Source: Doryteuthis pealeii (Eukaryota > Mollusca > Cephalopoda > Myopsida > Loliginidae). Taken from it: a DNA stretch of 64,000 bases. Within the stretch, counting starts at the first letter, position 1. Each line of letters starts with the position of its first letter. This document shows, piece after piece, positions 55,358 to 64,000 of the stretch. Position numbers and translations under genes: made by a program. The stretch spans positions 79,766,917 to 79,830,916 of the forward strand of contig CM042151.1 of the NCBI GenBank assembly GCA_023376005.1, read 5' to 3'. Under the pieces are notes generated by a model. It did not search any database, was not told the origin of the DNA, and saw only the letters and a program-made list of their open reading frames with translations.

Positions 55358-55836
55358 GGTACTCTTCACGGAGAACCGTCCCGGTCTCCTGCCTCAAAAA
55401 CCGCTAGACGGTGTCTGCTGAAAAAAAACAACAACACCAGCTACGATTGAAGTCCATAGCCAAAGCGGTGTCACTTGCAAAAAAAAAACCCAAAAAAAAA
55501 CAACCAACTTAGGGCATTTTTCCCGAGAACCCAACCCCAACCCTAACCTAACCCTAAACCCTGTTTAGTTAAAATTAACAGTTTTATTACAAAATTTGTG
55601 GGTTCTGTTTTTTCGGGGTTATCCTGTATAAAGGGTGACCCAGAAAAAAAGAGAGCCCAAATTATTTATTTATTTTCCGATTAAACTAACCTTAAACCCT
55701 AACCCTAGTTTTTTTTTTTGCAAGTGATACCGCTTTGGCTACGGACTTCAATCGGAGCTGGTGTTTTTTTTTTCTGCAGACACTGGCAAGCGGTTTTTGA
55801 GGCAGGAGGACAGGATGGTTCTCCACGAAGAGTACC
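55358..55836. mobile_element. Foldback element with CCCTAA repeats
   Basis: Left arm 55358-55499 and right arm 55700-55836 are inverted copies: CCTGCCTCAAAAACCGCTAG / AGCGGTTTTTGAGGCAGG, GATTGAAGTCCATAGCC / GGCTACGGACTTCAATC, AAGCGGTGTCACTTGC / GCAAGTGATACCGCTTT. The centre (55500-55700) carries two abutting small units with CCCTAACC-type repeats and GGGTTCTGTTTTTTC / CAGAAAAAAAGAGAGCCC inverted ends. It is the same family as the giant foldback at 49.9 kb and the half copy at 11.5 kb. Non-coding; open frames on both strands are by-products of the symmetry. Confidence 0.88.
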
Positions 55837-56000
55837 GTTCTTTATGCTGAAAAAACATTGTCTACTAATGAAAGTTAAATCTCCGCATTCTTGTTGTTCG
55901 TCTTGTTTGAGTAAAAAATAAAGTGCATACCATAAGTTTTGTGTGACCAATGCACAATTGGGATAAAGTGACTTGTTTTCTTCTGGACTTTATCACCATA
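55837..56000. other. Short spacer between foldback elements
   Basis: Nothing recognised. Confidence 0.4.
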
Positions 56001-56398
56001 GAAAGAGTGGCTGAACTTGCAAATCAGTCGGAAAATTAAAACATATTACAGGGTGACCCAGAAAAAACAGAACCCAAATTATTTATTTATTTTCCCATTA
56101 GATTAACCCTAAACCCTAACCCTAAACCTCCCTAGTAAAAATTAAGTTTTATTACAAAATTTGTGGGTTCTGTTTTTTCTGGGTCACCCTGTATACATAG
56201 TGACCCAGAAAAAACAGAACCCAAATTATTTATTTATTTTTCCATTAAACTAACCCTAAACCCCAACCCCAACTCTAACGCTAAACCCTACCCGCCCCCC
56301 TAGTTAAAATTAACAGTTTTATTACAAAATCGGTGGGTTCTGTTTTTTCTGGGTCACCCTAATTTTCCGACCGATTTGCAAGTTTAGCCGAAAGAGTT
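56001..56398. mobile_element. Nested inverted repeat enclosing two small MITE-like units
   Basis: An outer inverted pair (56001-56037, CTTGCAAATCAGTCGGAAAA; 56361-56398, TTTTCCGACCGATTTGCAAG) encloses two head-to-tail units, 56050-56190 and 56199-56360. Each unit has ends AGGGTGACCCAGAAAAAACA / TGTTTTTTCTGGGTCACCCT, an ATTATTTATTTATTTT block, CCCTAAACCCTAACCC-type repeats, and TTTTATTACAAAAT. Same small unit as in the centre of the 55.4 kb foldback. Confidence 0.88.
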
Positions 56399-56550
56399 TA
56401 TTAAATAAACTCTTTAGTTTATAAAAATAAACTTTATTTATTTATTATTGTATGTTGTTATTCCAACGTTATTGCCGTTTTGTTCTCTAGAGAAATATAG
56501 ACACAAATCCTTGCTTCACATATCAACCACAGCCATTAGTCCCGTGGTTT
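56399..56550. other. Short AT-rich spacer
   Basis: No gene. Confidence 0.4.
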
Positions 56551-56640
56551 AATCATTAGCAAGCTAGTCTCGCAGATCCATTACTACTGAAAAGCGAGTT
56601 TGATCCTCACTAGATGACCCATACTTGTGACCTCGTGTCA
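56551..56640 (+). mobile_element. tRNA-like SINE head, degenerate
   Basis: CGTGGTTTAATCATTAGCAA resembles an A-box region and GCGAGTTTGATCCTCACT a B-box region at the expected spacing. A tRNA cloverleaf is not convincing, so it is called a SINE-head relic. Confidence 0.35.
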
Positions 56641-56794
56641 AATCCTACCCTTAGAGAATGGGATGGGTAAATTCTTTTTTTTTTTTAGTCCCACCCATAC
56701 CCAGTTTACCTTTTCTTTCAAGAAAGACATTTTTCTGCTTTGGTATTTCAACTATTTCATTATTTAGAATTGTTCTTTTTAAAGTAAAACGCCA

Positions 56795-56985
56795 ACTCAG
56801 CGTATGAGTAGCACAGGGATCTGTGCGGTAAAGTAAGGAACTGATGGTAGGTGTGGTGCTCCACCTCAGACGCTAAAAGCAATCTCCTTGGTCTAGCGCT
56901 AATGAAAAAGGGGATAAACTCCCTTGCTGTCTGGCTGATACCGACTTTAGGCTACCCCGACGACTTTACTTACTCTTTTTTAAGT
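56795..56985 (+). mobile_element. SINE-C body
   Basis: AACTCAGCGTATGAGTAGCA, GGTAGGTGTGGTGCTCCACC, CTTGGTCTAGCGCTAATG, CTGTCTGGCTGATACCGACT, then GACTTTACTTACT. The head is missing; preceded by AT-rich sequence. Confidence 0.8.
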
Positions 56986-57312
56986 AAAAAAAAACAAAAA
57001 AACACCCTACAAGATTATTCTTGTTTTTTTAATGAAATGACCGTACTTTACTGAAGAGATAATCTCAATTGGAATGTGCTGACGCATGTGCTGACATTAC
57101 AGTGTTCTGACCTAGCATTCTATTTTTGTATTTTAAACACGCCTATAACCTGAATAACATGTATAATTCCATCCATATAAATGAACGTTAATCAAATAAA
57201 TTTCTGAAGTTTGTCTTTTAAAACAAAGTCCCCTCAGCATTATCTAAATTTTGTAAATAGAAAATTTTTTTTTTTCTAAAGTCAAAGTCCAAGAAATGTG
57301 TGTAGCCAATAA

Positions 57313-57548
57313 GTAAAGCCATCAGGGTGGCCCTAAAGTCGGTATCAACCAGACAGTGAGGGAGTCTATCCCCTTTTCACTAGTGCTAGACCAAGGAGAT
57401 TGTTTTTAGTGTCTGAGGCGGAGTGCCACACCTACCATCAGCTCCTCATTTTACTGCACAGATCCCTGAGTTGGCAAGGGCTCGTATCGAACCCGGAACC
57501 TTGTGGTTCTTAGTCCAATACCCTATCAACTGAGCTAAACCAGCCTCT
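57313..57548 (-). mobile_element. SINE-C copy, full length with tRNA-like head
   Basis: Minus-strand copy. The head lies at about 57480-57548 with GGTTTAGCTCAGTTGATAGG (A-box) and GGTTCCGGGTTCGATACG (B-box containing GGTTCGA) on that strand. The body matches the other SINE-C copies and ends GGCTTTACTTATT. It is the best-preserved pol III promoter of the SINE-C copies. Confidence 0.85.
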
Positions 57549-57664
57549 ACTACATGTGAAAATGGTGAGATTCTACTGTATGATATGTCTTAAAGGCCAG
57601 TTTGTGACAGTGCTTGAACAAAGATGTGTATGAAGATGTGTATGAAGAGCAAAGACGTGTATGA

Positions 57665-57735
57665 ATTTGAATCGGCTTAGCTCAGGCAATAGATCATCGG
57701 CCTCAGAATCACAAGGTTCCAGATTTGATAAATAT
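57665..57735 (+). mobile_element. tRNA-like SINE head
   Basis: GGCTTAGCTCAGGCAATAGA (A-box) followed by AAGGTTCCAGATTTGAT (B-box). It belongs to the sequence into which the next SINE-A inserted, since the SINE-A TSD lies downstream of it. Confidence 0.6.
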
Positions 57736-57780
57736 TCCAACAATGCAGTTTTGTTTATTTACTCATTACTAATACAAAAC

Positions 57781-58381
57781 CGCCCTGTCGGCTGGGGCGT
57801 TAGAATGCGCCGACTGCACCTCTGCAGAGGGGTAAGACCCCCCAATGGAGCCACCTGTTGGCCATGGGTGGCAACCCGTGATGCTTAAGTATAGGACCCA
57901 GGTGGATGAGCAGTTCATGACTTACAATACTCCACTTTGGCCCTATCTTGGGCTAAACGGGCAGTCGGAGAGGCCCCCTCCAATCAATCGGCTGGTCACG
58001 TCAAGCCCTAGCACCTATATAATTTTCCCAACCCTATTGCCATTATGGCAAGCCCTAACCCCTTTTTATCATATGGGTGCTAGGAGGTGGTGACTGAAGG
58101 TCTACATGTCCTGGGAATGATGTTAAACTCTATCTGATGGTGAGGTTCTAGTTTTGGAGGTTTGGGGAATGTGGAGCACCCTTCATCACCATTGCTCCCT
58201 GGTCCACTCTGACCCGGAGTGGTAGTACCTGTTAGGGTCCCATCTATGGGTTAAATAGAAAAACATGAGTTGATAAACAAAATTTGTTATCCATTAAGAA
58301 TGAATTTATTTCAAAACTTTGTCGGCATTAAATGACCCACTGAGGTTGATATGCTGTAAAACAAAACAAACAAACAAACAA
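57781..58381 (+). mobile_element. SINE-A copy, full length, 13-bp TSD
   Basis: A 601-bp copy with a perfect TSD ACTAATACAAAAC at 57768-57780 and 58382-58394. Starts CGCCCTGTCGGCTGGGGC, ends GGTTGATATGCTGTAAAAC plus AAAC repeats. Together with the copies at 3.1, 6.0 and 33.0 kb it fixes both ends of the family. Confidence 0.92.
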
Positions 58382-58384
58382 ACT

Positions 58385-58586
58385 AATACAAAACTTAACA
58401 ATACAGTGACAAATAAACTCAAAGGTCAATTCTAATACCGGTATATTCTTCATCATAAAATGTTACCTATAATTGTATATTTGGAGATGTTCTGCTATCA
58501 TATTCATTAATAAGGTCATTTTAGCTCAGTCAGTAGAGCATCTTGGAACAACAAGGTTCTGGGTTCTGATACAAGCCCTTGCCACA
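58385..58586 (+). repeat. Linker plus tRNA-like head, first copy
   Basis: ACTCAAAGGTC (58417) and AAGGTCATTTTAGCTCAGTC (about 58513) recur at 59290 and about 59388, a spacing near 873 bp. The tRNA-like head reads TTTAGCTCAGTCAGTAGAGC and GGTTCTGGGTTCTGATAC. Confidence 0.75.
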
Positions 58587-59235
58587 GCCCTGTTGGCAGG
58601 GACCTTAGAATAAACCAACTGCACCTCTACAGAGGAGTAAGATCCCCTACCCCAATGGACCACCTGTTCACCGTGGGAGGTGACCCATGATGGCCCTTAC
58701 TTAGGCTAGCCCTAGCACATACTATTGTCCCAACACTATTGCCTATATGGCAATCCCCTGCCCTTTTTATCATATATGTGCTAGAAGCGGTAGGTGAGGG
58801 TTTTTATGTCCTGGGTATGAAGTCAAACTCTAGTTGATGGTGAGGTTCCAGTTCTGGAGGTCTGGGGAATGTGGAGCACTTCTTCATCACCATTGCTCTA
58901 AGGTCCACTATAACCTGGAGTGGTAGTACCTGTAAGGGTCCCATCTACAGGTTAAATAGAAATTTGTTTATTAATACAATTGTATTTAAAAAATTTTCTT
59001 CCAAACTATTGCTACAAATCTTTCAAAACTTTGCTACCAAAAATATTACAAACTTGAAATTTACCCTATAAACTGATTTCCAATCCACTTAGCAACAAAC
59101 AACTGCAAACAACCTATTGTCAAAATAAAAAAATCCTTAAAAAAGACATAACAATAAATTTGACTATCCCTCACAAGCTATTGCTTGGTATAAAATAACC
59201 TTGGATGGGTTGACATGCCATTAATATCAATCAAT
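58587..59235 (+). mobile_element. SINE-A-related copy, diverged
   Basis: Starts CAGCCCTGTTGGCAGGGACC directly after the tRNA-like head and ends GGGTTGACATGCCATTAATA with ATCA repeats, the LINE-type tail. It has internal deletions compared with the 57.8 kb copy. It could be a tRNA-headed relative of SINE-A or an older insertion next to a head. Confidence 0.65.
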
Positions 59236-59600
59236 CAATTATCATAAAATTACTAATACGAAACTTAACTATGTAGTGACTTTGAATAAACTCAAAGGTC
59301 GATTTTGATATGGACTTATGATTCATCTTAAAATGGTACCGATACTGGTACTTCTGGAGACATTCTCTTTCCATATTGATTAATAAGGCCATTTTAGCTC
59401 AGTCAGTTGTGCATCTACCTTGGAATAACAAGGTTCTGGGGTTCGATACCAGGCTTTGCCAACTCAACTGATTTGTAGCACAGCTTGGATCTGTGAAATA
59501 AAGTGGAAATTTGATGGTAGATGTGATGCTCCACCTCACACACAAATTTATCTCCTGAGTCTATCATTAGTGAAAACAGGATTGTAAGATTATTTTAATA
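59236..59600 (+). mobile_element. Linker second copy with SINE-C-type tRNA-headed SINE
   Basis: 59248-59390 repeats the 58385-58515 linker. From 59391 a tRNA-like head (TTTAGCTCAGTCAGTTGTGC; GGTTCTGGGGTTCGATACC, with a good B-box) leads into a SINE-C body (AACTCAACTGATTTGTAGCA, TTGATGGTAGATGTGATGC, CTATCATTAGTGAAAACAGG). Confidence 0.75.
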
Positions 59601-61010
59601 AAGGAATAAAGTTATTTTATTTATTTATATCATAGAAAAAATGCTTGACTGATTGTTTGATTTTGACACCATGTCAACTCGTCCTGGGTTATTTTATTCT
59701 TAGAGGTTAAGGAATTGCATTTATTGTACATTTAATAATTTTTTTGAACACAGTTATATGATATCAAATATTCCTATCTACTACTAGATAATTTGTGCAT
59801 AGTTCTATGATTTTAAGTATTCTTATCTAATACTAATAATTATATGGTTTTAAGTATTTACTTCTATTCAATAATAGTCATTTGTTTGCACACAGTTATA
59901 TGGTTTAAAGTAAATGATACTAATCTTTTGTAAACAATTATCATCATCATTATCCAGTCATACTGACAGCATGGATACCTATGATTTTCTCTTTCCATCC
60001 CTCTGTATTGGCCATTGCCCCTGGCAGGTCTTCCACATGGCATCCAGAATCCATGCTGAGCTGATTGATTTAGGTGTTTGGGTGTGTCCATGTGTAGGTG
60101 TCCACAGGAGTGTGTAAATTATGAGTTTGTCCTTGCTTCTCCAGCAGTGTCCAGCATGTGTTGTTCTTACTTTGATGGTTTGTGTGATAGGAGGCAAATG
60201 GCAATACAGTTGCTTTTTGGAGGGGGTGATGCTTCCAGGATTTGTTTAAATAGCATTCCCAGTTGATTTTTTTTATTTGAGGTTATTGTTATTTATTTAC
60301 ATTAGTTATATAGAGCTTTGTAAATGGAGTTCAGAACTGTTTGAATTATGCAAATATCCCCAGTGGTTCAAAAGTTATGAGAATTTAAAGCCCTGAAATT
60401 GGGGGTACAAAAATGGACATGATTTTGTTTAAACAAAATGTCAAATCACAGACCAATTCCAAACAAGAAATTCAGTCATATCTTCATCATTTCTTTATTT
60501 TTGGAACAATTTTGATAAAATTTGGAATTCTTATATAAAATTATATGTTTTTCCTGCTTCTGCACTCAAATTGTATGTATCTCTTGCTATAACGCATTAT
60601 TTAGAGAATAAGAGGTACAGATATCAACCTTTAAAAAATAAAAGTTTACCACAAGATTATTCATCATTTTCATTTCAATACTGCATATATAGTATTAATT
60701 TGAATAAATAACATCACTTTGAACTTAAAAATACCTTTTTAAATACTTGATGTGTTGTATTATGTACAAGAAATAGAATACCTATTTACATCAATTTTTT
60801 TTAAAACAAAGCCTGTCCGGCCAGCGTGTAATAATATTTTTTGTTAACATTTTAATACTAAAGACAGTACACATAATCCTTGTGTGGTTCCCATCTAGCT
60901 TTTTCTTTAAGTGTTTGCTTAGAGTCTAAGTGGTGCAGACATATAGTATCTCTGACCCAACTACAGCTTGGAAGAATTTATGTTTTCATTCATTTTTGTA
61001 TATAATTCCC
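59601..61010. other. AT-rich intergenic
   Basis: No gene recognised. 59950-60270 is GC-richer, with small open frames on both strands that lack motifs; it may be a fragment of an unidentified retroelement. Confidence 0.4.
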
Positions 61011-61324
61011 ATTTCATTCATTCAGCTGCTTAACTTCACTGATCTGACAGGAATTGGTATTTTCTGTTGGATCATTGACCTTTGAGTTCATTTGGTGTCA
61101 CTAATAAATTATTGATAAATTTCATATTAGTAACGTGTAAATAAACAAAACTATATTCCTGCTGTAATTATTGTATAAGGGCATATTATTTACCATACCA
61201 CATATTACAAAAATACCTGAACTGACTACATTTAAGGTATAAATCGTGAATAAATAAAGTTATAAATCATGTTCAACAATTTAAATGCCCGGCCAACTCT
61301 GTGTAAATCTACAAGTAATATAAG

Positions 61325-61367
<43 letters not shown>

Positions 61368-61600
61368 ATATATATATATTGAACTATGTGATAAACGTGT
61401 GTGTGAGTGAATTATATTTAGTGTTTATCTAATTTTAATTTTAAAAAGTTTTATTTTCATTTCTACAATATTTTTTACAATATTTTTTACAATAAAAAGT
61501 ATATGATGAGTGAATGTGTGTGGTTACTTGTTTATAAATTTGTGTTTTTTTTCAATTTTTTCACAATATTACATACTGTCGGATTCACTTCCACTTTTTC

Positions 61601-61637
<37 letters not shown>

Positions 61638-61684
61638 CCAGTTTAGAATCATCCTAATACCAAAGGACTTGGTGCCCCACCAAA

Positions 61685-61748
<64 letters not shown>

Positions 61749-62045
61749 GTTTTCAAAATCAACCGGTCATTTGTAAAAAAAAAATACTTTTTAAATTGAA
61801 CAAAATAATTTGAAGAAACTTGTCTTTGTTTAACAAAGAAAAAATTGTAACAATGAATCATTAAGGTTCATGCCTTTCTTGTTATTCATGTTTATGACTT
61901 TGTTTAGATCTAACACAGGCATTTAATTGATTATAGTAGCTTCAGTTACTAAGTAGTCACTCATTTAAGTACAGATCAGACTCATCATTGCTTAACTTTA
62001 CTGATCTGACAGAAACTGGTGTTTTCTGTAGGATCATTACAATAT
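61011..62045. repeat. Short dispersed repeat pair and (TA)n tracts
   Basis: 61027-61075 (GCTTAACTTCACTGATCTGA, GGAATTGGTATTTTCTG) recurs at 61990-62037 (GCTTAACTTTACTGATCTGA, AACTGGTGTTTTCTG). Between them lie TA runs at about 61332-61378, 61604-61634 and 61686-61743. The minus-strand open frame over the last TA run is an artefact. Confidence 0.75.
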
Positions 62046-63475
62046 GTCAACACGTGGCCTTCTATATTTATGAATGATAAAAAGGGGAGGTAAATATAGC
62101 TTTTCGAACGTTAAGCACATGGTTTTTTTTTAATCCATGTTTGCTTGGTTATAGATTAAAGTTTCTTTACCTCAGATCATTAGAATGAATAAATCTGTCA
62201 AGTAAACAAACATAAGAACAATAAAAATGAATGTTTGTTCAATGAAAATGTTTCTTTTCTTTTCAATTCAAGCAACTTCCTCATGATGACCTTAACATTG
62301 AGAATTACTGTTGATTAAAAACTTACCATAAATTCACTGATTAATTTAGATATTCTATAAATAATTTATATATTTCATAAATAAGATGTATATGAAACGT
62401 TTTAGAATAGAATTTTCTTTCTGAATAACTAGTTAATATATAATTTGTACATAGTGAGAATTTTCTTTGAATCGAATTATACCAGTCGTAAATGTTGACT
62501 TCCACTTAAAGTATATAATGAGAGCTTTTTCTAAAAAAGGGCATACTTACCTTTTGCAGAAGTTAACAGTGATCATTTAGGCTGTTCTTCCAGAGTGAGA
62601 CCTATCCATTGCACTACGGTTAGGTTGACCTCTGCGATCGTCCCAAATGTGGATGACTCGGGCAAGTTATTTCTAAGTGTGGGGTCTGCGTTCGCGCTCA
62701 CCCCGATAATCAATTCAAAAATAGACTGCTATGCCTATAAGTGTTTTTTACTTTTCAACTTCAGTAGAGGTGCAGTATGTGTATTATTCTGCCCTAGCTG
62801 ACAGGGCATTTTGTCTGTATGCTTAATAATAATATCCATAGGATAGCCACTGTCAATCAAAATTTTTCTAATTGTAGCATAATTATTTGGGATTAAAAAT
62901 AAAACTGTATTCGGATTTCCAGAGAAAGAGAAGAAAAAGAAATAAGAACAAACAAAGGTTCAAATTTGGAAGAGTAAACACTAAGCGGGGTGCCAGTAAT
63001 TTGACCAAAGAATGACCCCAGAAATAGATTTAAACATAAAAATGGAAGTTCCTGGAAACGGATGTGACACCGGGACGAGAAACGGAAGAAGAAAATCATC
63101 CTCTTTTCCCCTTGGCTCTAGTGGGAGTCAGACGTTGGTCCCGGTCCCTCGTATGGGTGTGGGACAGCAGTACATAACATATGTTAGAAGATAGAATAAT
63201 TTGACGATACTCTCTGTCTTTCCTTCTCTCTGAAAAAGAACCCACAAGCCTAGAAATAAATACACAGCCCCTTGGGACTATACAACTTGCATGTATGTTG
63301 TTTCTGGACTAACGACTATTACTACTACTAACGGCGACTACTACTACAAACTGAGTTGGCCTATGCAATCAAGTATCAAGGTTGATTCGAGAACAAATCT
63401 TGAGGGCATGAAAAACCAGTGTTTAGATTGGTGCAATTTTCCTAAATTTTGGTGCAAATGGTCATCCTTTAATGT
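62046..63475. other. Intergenic, small SINE-A relic
   Basis: Mostly AT-rich. At about 62764-62810 the complement of the SINE-A 5' end is seen (GTAGAGGTGCAGTATGTG, CTGACAGGGC). 63005-63290 is GC-richer with a possible GAAATAAATA signal but no recognised gene. Confidence 0.45.
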
Positions 63476-63735
63476 AAAGTAAGTAAAGTCGTCGGAGTGG
63501 CCTAAAGTCGGTATCAGCCAGACAGCAAGGGAGTCTATCTCTTTCTCACTAATGCTAGACCAAGGAGATTGTTTTTTTAGCATCTGAGTTGAAGCGCCAT
63601 ACCTACCATCAGCTCCTTACTTTACTGCACAGATTCCTGTGCTACTCATACGTTGAGTCAGTGAGGGCCGGTATCAAACCAGGAACCTTGTGGATTCCAG
63701 GCAGATGCTCTACCCACTGAACTAAACTGGCCCTA
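63476..63735 (-). mobile_element. SINE-C copy, full length with tRNA-like head
   Basis: Minus-strand body (CTAAAGTCGGTATCAGCCAG, AATGCTAGACCAAGGAGATT, CACAGATTCCTGTGCTACTC) and head at about 63660-63735 (complement: CCAGTTTAGTTCAGTGGGTA A-box region; GGTTCCTGGTTTGATACC B-box region). Confidence 0.85.
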
Positions 63736-63757
63736 ATGGTAGATCTCTCTTGTTTTA

Positions 63758-63935
63758 TGCATATCAACCTCTGTGGGTCATTTAAAGCCGACAAAGTTTT
63801 GAAATAAATTCATTCTTACTGGATACTCAATTTCTTTATAAACATATTTGTCTATTTACCCCATAGATGGAACCCTAACAGGTACCACCACTGTGGTTCA
63901 GAGTGGACCTGGGAGCAATGGCAATGAAATGATAA
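63758..63935 (-). mobile_element. SINE-A 3' fragment
   Basis: Minus-strand tail and 3' body: GCATATCAACCTCTGTGGG, CATTTAAAGCCGACAAAGTT, CCCATAGATGGAACCCTAAC, CAGAGTGGACCTGGGAGCAA. It breaks off at about 63935, where unrelated AT-rich sequence starts. Confidence 0.8.
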
Positions 63936-64000
63936 AATTAGAAACATTTTGATAGACAATGGCTACCCTATGTATGTCATAACTTTTTTGTTATTTACCT

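Noticed and set aside
49990..56300. CCCTAA repeats as a chromosome end
   Set aside because: Tracts are short (two to four repeats), occur in both orientations, lie inside foldback elements and are followed by ordinary sequence on both sides. They are interstitial.
57480..57548. Functional tRNA gene on the minus strand
   Set aside because: The A- and B-box regions are good, but they lead directly into the SINE-C body and an acceptor stem does not close; it is a SINE head. The same applies near 58515, 59391 and 63660.

Overview
This is a gene-poor, AT-rich, strongly interspersed eukaryotic (animal) window. Evidence: no operons or ribosome-binding sites, long tRNA-derived SINEs, non-LTR and LTR retrotransposon debris, mariner-type relics, dinucleotide microsatellites, interstitial CCCTAA repeats, a 100-base N gap, and two long poly-C2H2 zinc-finger ORFs. 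Lineage-specific C2H2 expansion plus this repeat style would suit a lophotrochozoan, probably a mollusc, but the species is inference; nothing here fixes it.

Only two stretches look protein-coding, both on the minus strand. ZNF1 (9540-11159) is an intact 18-finger ORF built from a repeated four-finger block. ZNF2 (21333-23117) is a 21-finger ORF that sits inside a longer finger array whose two ends are broken by stop codons, so it may be a pseudogene or one surviving exon. Everything else is transposon or satellite.

Layout. 1-2500: SINE-B copies, (TA)n and a 48-bp minisatellite. 2.9-6.6 kb: mariner relics with SINE-A copies inserted in them. 8.0 kb and 25.9 kb: two solo LTRs of one family, each with a 4-bp target-site duplication (TSD). 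11.5-12.4 kb: half a foldback element, then the 3' end of a LINE whose tail matches SINE-A. 12.4-20.3 kb and 27.1-29.8 kb: a nest of AT-rich elements bounded by TA-GGTACC ends. 18.9-20.8 kb and 26.4-27.5 kb: an inverted pair enclosing ZNF2. 24.5-25.0 kb: a ~110-bp tandem repeat. 31-35.2 kb: LTR pieces, one solo LTR with a 5-bp TSD, and a SINE-A with a perfect 12-bp TSD. 37.3-41.9 kb and 43.1-47.7 kb: two arrays of an 80-bp satellite separated by the gap; flanks and arrays are both duplicated, which looks like a false assembly duplication. 48.2-56.4 kb: a run of palindromes and foldback elements, several carrying telomere-like CCCTAA repeats. 56.5-59.6 kb and 63.5-63.9 kb: tRNA-headed SINEs and SINE-A copies.

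The most notable items are: (1) the CCCTAA-bearing foldback family, including an inverted repeat with ~565-bp arms; (2) SINE-A, a ~600-bp SINE with a fixed 5' end but no visible tRNA head, sharing its 3' tail with the LINE fragment; (3) the family of non-autonomous elements with TA-GGTACC ends; (4) the mirrored satellite arrays around the gap. All repeat relationships were judged by eye from the sequence.
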